A stretch of DNA of 7,542 nt from NCBI GenBank assembly GCA_025057405.1, contig JANWXV010000028.1, forward strand, positions 1-7,542, written 5' to 3'. The notes under the pieces were generated by a model. The model was not told the DNA's origin. It saw only the letters and a list, made by a program, of their open reading frames with translations, and ran no database searches. The DNA comes from Candidatus Bipolaricaulota bacterium (GTDB taxonomy: Bacteria; Bipolaricaulota; Bipolaricaulia; RBG-16-55-9; DRXL01). The first letter of the stretch is position 1; each line of letters begins with the position of its first letter. Positions 4,083-7,542 of the stretch are shown here, piece after piece. The position numbers and the translations under genes were made by a program.

Positions 4083-6269
4083 TTGATCGCTGAAATCGCC
4101 GTCTGCTTAGATCTGGATCAGACGCTCGATTATCGCGTTCCTGAAGGGCTGCACTCGCTCGTGAGAGTCGGTCAGCGGGTGCGCGTCCCCGTGCGCGAGC
4201 AACGCGACGTGGACGGCTTCATCGTTGCGCTCAAAGAGCGCAGCTCGGTCAGGCTCTTGCGCGAACTCTCGTCCATCGCTGATCTCGATCCCGTCGTCTC
4301 CGAGCGCGATCTGCAGCTTGCCCGCTGGATCTCTGAATACTATCTCGCCCCGTTGGGACTGGTGCTCGCCATGATGGCCCCGGCTCTGAGAGTTTCATTC
4401 CCGCGCACCGTCTCTTATGTGCGCTCGACGCTCTCGGTGCGCGAGCTGATCGGACAGATCGAGAGCTTACAGAGCCGTGCTCCTCGACAAGCCGCTCTGC
4501 TTCGAACGCTGCTCAGCTTGGAGACCCCCACCGTGACGGAGCTTTTAGAGCGCGTCGGCTGTGGGCCTGGCCCGCTCCAAGCCCTTGCCCAAGCGGGGCT
4601 GGTTACCATCACGAAGAGGCCGCGCCCGCGCGTAGAGTTCCAAGAACCCCTTAAAAGAGTCGCTCTCACGCCGAGTCAGCAGCGAGCTGTCGAAGCGATA
4701 AGAGAGGCCCTCACCCCGGCTGCGCCACCCCTCTCCCGTGATTCACTCACGGGAGAGGGGACGGGGGTGAGGGCCTTCTTGCTCCACGGTGTCAACGGCA
4801 GCGGCAAGACCGAAGTCTATCTGCACGCGTGTCAGCAGTGCGTGCAGTCCAACGGCCAAGCGATCGTCCTCGTCCCGGAGATCTCGCTCACCCCGCAACT
4901 GATCGCACGCTTTCGTCACTACTTTGGCGACGCGATCGCCGTCTATCACAGCGGGTTGACGGACTCAGAGCGCGCGCGCCAGTGGCACCGTATCGCATCG
5001 GGAGAAGCACAGATCGCCATTGGGGTTCGTGCCGCGATCTTCGCCCCCTTTGAACATCTTCGCCTGATTATCATAGACGAAGAGCACGAGAGCACCTACA
5101 AACAAGACGATCCCGCTCCCCGATACCATCTGCGCGATGTAGCTCTGCAACGAGCGAATCTGTATAACGCCGTGACCGTGCTGGGCAGCGCTACGCCCGC
5201 GATTGAGAGCTACTTTCGCGCTCAGCACCGCGACTACGGTTATCTAGAGCTTCCAGAGCGCGTCGTCCCCAGCGCTCCGCCTGAGATTCAGATTCTCGAT
5301 TTGGGCAGAGAGAAAAGTCTTGTCAGTCCCCTCTTGCGCGAGAAGATCGCCAAGCGCTTAAAAGCCCAAGAGCAAGTGATCTTGCTGCTCAACCGTCTTG
5401 GCTACGCTTCGGCCCTCTGCGCGCGATGCCGAGAGACGCTGCGCTGCCCTCAATGTCAGATCGCTCTGACGTTCTCGCTTCGAGATCAAGTCTTGCGCTG
5501 TCGCTACTGCGGCTATACCCAGCGCCATCTGCACTGCCCGCGCTGTCGCGGGCGCGAGCTGATCTACGTCGGCGGCGGGACGGAGCGCCTGGAGCTAGAG
5601 CTGCGACGTGCGTTCCCGCACGCGGTCATGAGACGAATGGACTCCGAGAGCGTGCGCCGCGGGGAGCACGCCGCGATCTTGGAACTCTTCCGTCAGGGCC
5701 AGATTCAGGTCTTGCTGGGCACGCAGATGATCGGCTTGGGTCTTGACTTTTCCAACGTCACGCTGGTGGGGATCGTCAACGCCGATACGCTCTTAGACTT
5801 CCCGGACTTTCGCGCTGGAGAGCGCACGTTTCAGTTGATCTCCCAAGCGGCGGGGCGGGCCGGACGCGGCGAGAAGCCCAGCGAAGTTCTGATCCAGACA
5901 CGCCATCCAGAGCATCCGGCGATTCAGCTTGCCGCCCGCCAAGACTATCGCGCTTTCTATGAGCTAGAGATCCCAGCGCGCCGCGAGCTAGGCTATCCCC
6001 CGTTTACCCAACTGATCGCGGTGACGTTGGAACACCCGAACGAAGCAAAGTCCCAAGAGCAAGCGCGTCTGTTGGCTCAACGACTACAGTCTGAAAGCGT
6101 AGAGATTCTTGGGCCGACGCCGGCGGTGCCCGCTCGCTGGCGCGGGCGCTCTCGCTGGGGATTGCTGCTCAAGAGCAAGAGCGACGAGATCAAAACAGCT
6201 CTGCGCGCCGCGATCAAAGCGCTGAAATTCAGAGATATTGTCACCATCAACGTAGATCCGCAGCTTTGA
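4083..6269 (+). CDS. priA: Primosomal protein N' (replication restart helicase PriA)
   Basis: 728 residues, complete. PriA is a 3'-to-5' superfamily-2 helicase that recognises stalled forks and reloads the replicative helicase. The N-terminal 3'-DNA-binding domain has the family pattern LDYRVPEGL...VGQRVRVPV (15-36). Walker A is GVNGSGKT (236-243), the DEEH box 332-335 and motif III GSATP 368-372. Eight zinc-binding cysteines are all present (446, 449, 455, 458, 473, 476, 485, 488). Motif V is around GTQM (546-549) and motif VI is QAAGRAGR (588-595). Start: TTG at 4083, the second codon after an in-frame TAG (4077-4079); family alignment leaves no room for a later start. No Shine-Dalgarno is evident, so translation is probably coupled to the Uma2 gene, whose stop is three bases away. 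Oddities: a palindromic element inserted at residues 208-232, NRLGY in place of the usual NRRGY (437-441), and IGLG (550-553) where the family normally has a lysine. The 3' end overlaps the convergent rseC-like gene by 23 bases. Confidence 0.97.
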   Translation: MIAEIAVCLDLDQTLDYRVPEGLHSLVRVGQRVRVPVREQRDVDGFIVALKERSSVRLLRELSSIADLDPVVSERDLQLARWISEYYLAPLGLVLAMMAPALRVSFPRTVSYVRSTLSVRELIGQIESLQSRAPRQAALLRTLLSLETPTVTELLERVGCGPGPLQALAQAGLVTITKRPRPRVEFQEPLKRVALTPSQQRAVEAIREALTPAAPPLSRDSLTGEGTGVRAFLLHGVNGSGKTEVYLHACQQCVQSNGQAIVLVPEISLTPQLIARFRHYFGDAIAVYHSGLTDSERARQWHRIASGEAQIAIGVRAAIFAPFEHLRLIIIDEEHESTYKQDDPAPRYHLRDVALQRANLYNAVTVLGSATPAIESYFRAQHRDYGYLELPERVVPSAPPEIQILDLGREKSLVSPLLREKIAKRLKAQEQVILLLNRLGYASALCARCRETLRCPQCQIALTFSLRDQVLRCRYCGYTQRHLHCPRCRGRELIYVGGGTERLELELRRAFPHAVMRRMDSESVRRGEHAAILELFRQGQIQVLLGTQMIGLGLDFSNVTLVGIVNADTLLDFPDFRAGERTFQLISQAAGRAGRGEKPSEVLIQTRHPEHPAIQLAARQDYRAFYELEIPARRELGYPPFTQLIAVTLEHPNEAKSQEQARLLAQRLQSESVEILGPTPAVPARWRGRSRWGLLLKSKSDEIKTALRAAIKALKFRDIVTINVDPQL
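4705..4776. repeat. 72-bp two-stem palindromic element inserted in frame in priA
   Basis: The outer arms are AGGCCCTCACCCC (4705-4717) and GGGGTGAGGGCCT (4764-4776), 13 perfect base pairs. The inner arms are CCCCTCTCCCGTGA (4728-4741) and TCACGGGAGAGGGG (4747-4760), 14 perfect pairs closing on the five-base loop TTCAC. The internal loop is asymmetric (10 and 3 bases). The layout CCCTCACCCC...CCTCTCCC...GGGAGAGG...GGGGTGAGGG matches, from memory, a palindrome dispersed in intergenic DNA of many GC-rich bacteria. Its 72 bases equal 24 codons, and it keeps the priA frame open, encoding a Pro/Ser/Thr/Gly-rich stretch (LTPAAPPLSRDS...). The gap between the QRAVEAI block and the Walker A segment is about 14-16 residues longer than I recall for other PriA proteins. 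It is probably a tolerated in-frame insertion of a mobile palindromic repeat. A single copy in this window cannot prove dispersal. Confidence 0.8.
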
Positions 6270-6759
6270 AGAGAACCTGAGTAGCGATAGGGGTGAACTC
6301 GGCGCGCTCGCGCCACTTCGCATAGATAGCCGCGATCAAGAAGCTGAGCGCCATCAAGCCCGCTCCGATCCCCACCTGCGCCAAGATCACGGCGTCGCCA
6401 GACAGCCCCCAATAGCGCGTGCTCCACCACTCTCCCGCAAAGATGCCGATCAGAAACATCGCAGCCGGGATCAGATAGAGCAGCGCCGAGGCTTTCACGA
6501 TCGCGCGATCGGAGCGCAACTGCAGGCGAACGCGATCCCCCGGAGCCGCCCCGACGGTGTTGAGCGCTTCGATCTCGATCACCGACGTCTGACGGAAGAG
6601 CTGGCCCAACATCCCGCGACGCGCTTCGACTTCCTCAGGAGAGCACGCCGTGCTGAGCACGCAGTTGCAGTTCTCGCACGTCCCCGTGCGATAGAGGCGC
6701 ACGCGCACGCGATCGGCTCTTTGGCCGACGACAATCCCTTCGGCAGAGTTCTTGGCCAT
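6247..6759 (-). CDS. RseC/MucC-family (SoxR-reducing system RseC) membrane protein
   Basis: 170 residues, close to the E. coli RseC length. The family layout is clear: an N-terminal soluble region beginning EGIVVGQRADRVRVRL (7-22), a cysteine cluster Cys28, Cys31, Cys33, Cys39, a small beta domain including APGDRVRLQLRSD (72-84), then two membrane helices (about 91-109 and 122-147), and a tail ending with the RAEFTPIA block typical of the family (152-159). In E. coli RseC modulates sigma-E signalling and takes part in SoxR reduction with the Rsx electron-transfer complex; in other phyla the role is unknown, and the cysteines suggest redox or metal binding. ATG 6759 is preferred to the upstream TTG at 6795, because that TTG is the -35 box and the MDR-like extension does not fit the family. 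There is no Shine-Dalgarno; the -10 box is seven bases before ATG, implying a leaderless mRNA. The last 23 bases overlap priA on the other strand. Confidence 0.82.
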   Translation of the reverse strand: MAKNSAEGIVVGQRADRVRVRLYRTGTCENCNCVLSTACSPEEVEARRGMLGQLFRQTSVIEIEALNTVGAAPGDRVRLQLRSDRAIVKASALLYLIPAAMFLIGIFAGEWWSTRYWGLSGDAVILAQVGIGAGLMALSFLIAAIYAKWRERAEFTPIATQVLFKAADLR

Positions 6760-6766
6760 CGCTAAA

Positions 6767-6795
6767 AGTATACCAAATGAGTCCGAGATAGACAA
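6767..6795 (-). promoter_or_regulatory. Sigma70-type promoter of the RseC-family gene, leaderless geometry
   Basis: On the minus strand TTGTCT (6790-6795) and TATACT (6767-6772) are separated by 17 bases, and a TGG precedes the -10 box. Only seven bases (TTTAGCG) separate the -10 from the ATG at 6759, so transcription should begin at or within a base or two of the start codon. The -35 begins three bases after the stop codon (6799-6801) of the upstream gene. Confidence 0.65.
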
Positions 6796-6798
6796 AGA

Positions 6799-7542
6799 TT
6801 AGACAAACTCTCCCAGCTCCCGTCGCCGCATCCGTAAGTAGAGCCAGCCCACCGCTCCAATCACAAGCAAGGCCAGCAGCGCCCACACCCACGGGAATTC
6901 GTTCGCTCGCCGCTCCAGTCGCTCCACCCGCAACTTGAGATCGTCCAAGAGGGCTTTGCTCTGCTGCAGCTCTTCCGCGGATTGGGAACGCTGACGCAGA
7001 TCAGCAAGCTCTTGCTCGGCCCTCTGCAAACGCTCTGCGTGCTCACTGATTCTCTTCTCTAACTCCGTGACTTGCTTCAAGAGAAGCTCCATCTGCACAC
7101 GCAGTTCAGATGGCTCTTTCGGCTCTTGAGCCGAAGCAACGGGAGCATTCGGCGGCTGCGCCGTTGCAGATGGCGTCGTGAGGCCCGTCAGTTTGACCCA
7201 ACTGCTCTGCGGCAGCCCGTAGGCCGGCGGGCCGCTGAAGCCCTCGCCGCAACTGCCGCTCAGCCAGAGCAAGCGACTTGCTGTATAGAGCGCCCCGGCC
7301 GTAGAGAATCTCCCATCGAGCACGCTCCAGCGCTTGCGCTCTTGATCGTAAGCTACGTGGGTGATAAAGACCGGCGCGCGTCCCAGCGAGTCTTCTTCAT
7401 TGATCTGCAGACGCTCCCCCCAGAACGAAAAGAATCGCGCGTACTCGCCCTTTGCTTCTTCGAGCTTCAGAACGCGAATCACCGCGTTGAACGCCCCGGC
7501 GAGATCGCCCAGATCGGTGATCGAGAGTTCGTGCGCTCTTTC
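6799..7542 (-). CDS. Unrecognised protein, 5'-truncated by the window: coiled coil plus C-terminal membrane anchor
   Basis: The frame is open to the window edge, giving the last 247 residues (beginning ERAHELSITDLGDLAG); the GTG at 7482 is an internal valine, so the true start lies outside. Visible parts, numbered from the edge: a folded mixed region (about 1-115) with aromatic and Gly/Cys-rich stretches (SGSCGEGFSGPP); a Pro/Ala/Thr linker (about 121-144); a long heptad-like coiled coil rich in Leu, Glu, Arg and Gln (about 145-214); one hydrophobic helix (WVWALLALLVIGAVGWLYL, about 218-236); and a short basic tail RMRRRELGEFV. The basic tail suggests that the C-terminus is cytoplasmic and the rest lies outside the membrane, with a signal peptide probably in the missing part. 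I recognise no family. It could be a surface or periplasmic protein anchored by its C-terminus. The RseC-family gene follows 39 bases later on its own promoter. Confidence 0.75.
   Translation of the reverse strand, partial: ERAHELSITDLGDLAGAFNAVIRVLKLEEAKGEYARFFSFWGERLQINEEDSLGRAPVFITHVAYDQERKRWSVLDGRFSTAGALYTASRLLWLSGSCGEGFSGPPAYGLPQSSWVKLTGLTTPSATAQPPNAPVASAQEPKEPSELRVQMELLLKQVTELEKRISEHAERLQRAEQELADLRQRSQSAEELQQSKALLDDLKLRVERLERRANEFPWVWALLALLVIGAVGWLYLRMRRRELGEFV

Noticed and set aside
6301..6314. GGCGCG-CT-CGCGCC hairpin near the priA 3' end
   Set aside because: It is inside the RseC-family coding sequence, has a two-base loop and no T-run, and is expected from GC-rich Glu-Arg-Ala codons.
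6760..6795. TTG start giving the RseC-family protein 12 extra residues
   Set aside because: That TTG is part of the -35 box, the intervening bases form a 17-base spacer and a -10 box, and the extra residues do not fit the family N-terminus.
7480..7482. GTG as the start of the coiled-coil protein
   Set aside because: The same frame stays open for 20 more codons to the window edge with normal protein composition, so the gene is truncated rather than starting here.
1..7542. tRNA, rRNA, CRISPR array, transposase or prophage
   Set aside because: No cloverleaf, regularly spaced repeats, transposase motifs or integrase-like ORF was seen on either strand; the only repeat element is the single palindrome in priA.

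Overview
The window is bacterial chromosomal DNA, GC-rich by eye, with six substantial protein genes, one very small gene and a well-defined set of promoters. Bacterial origin is shown by a complete PriA helicase, an RseC-family protein, near-consensus sigma70/sigmaA-type promoters (TTGACT/TATACT type) and Shine-Dalgarno sites. I cannot name the organism. The mixture (Uma2 nuclease, a medium-chain dehydrogenase of thermophile-like style, lysine-rich micro-protein, one probably leaderless mRNA) would fit an uncultured deep-branching lineage such as Bipolaricaulota/Acetothermia or a Chloroflexi/Deinococcus-like group, but this is a guess from general style.

Layout. (1) 30-1052, plus strand: a zinc-type medium-chain alcohol dehydrogenase/quinone oxidoreductase, ending at a strong hairpin at 1065-1094. 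(2) 1053-1614: a region without a long gene but not empty. On the minus strand a near-perfect promoter (1426-1454) points left, through a leader of about 210 nt that may encode a 45-residue peptide, into a 20-residue lysine-rich ORF (1144-1206) with a good Shine-Dalgarno site. The 1065-1094 hairpin has its T-rich tail on this strand, so it probably ends both convergent transcripts. On the plus strand a promoter at 1536-1565 serves the next gene. (3) 1615-3474: an exported two-HKD phospholipase-D-superfamily protein with FN3-like, Cys/Asp-rich and probable OB-fold modules. (4) 3531-6269: a two-gene operon, a Uma2-family endonuclease followed three bases later, in the same frame, by priA starting at TTG. 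A 72-bp two-stem palindrome lies in frame inside priA, just before the Walker A motif. (5) 6247-7542, minus strand: an RseC-family membrane protein, overlapping the end of priA tail-to-tail and read from its own promoter as a probably leaderless mRNA, and upstream of it the 3' part of a gene for a protein with a coiled coil and a C-terminal membrane anchor, which runs off the window.

Functionally this looks like housekeeping DNA (replication restart, redox enzyme, envelope proteins) rather than a mobile or defence island. No tRNA, rRNA, CRISPR array, transposase or phage gene was seen. The two least ordinary things are the lysine-rich micro-gene with its own promoter and terminator, and the palindromic element embedded in the priA reading frame.
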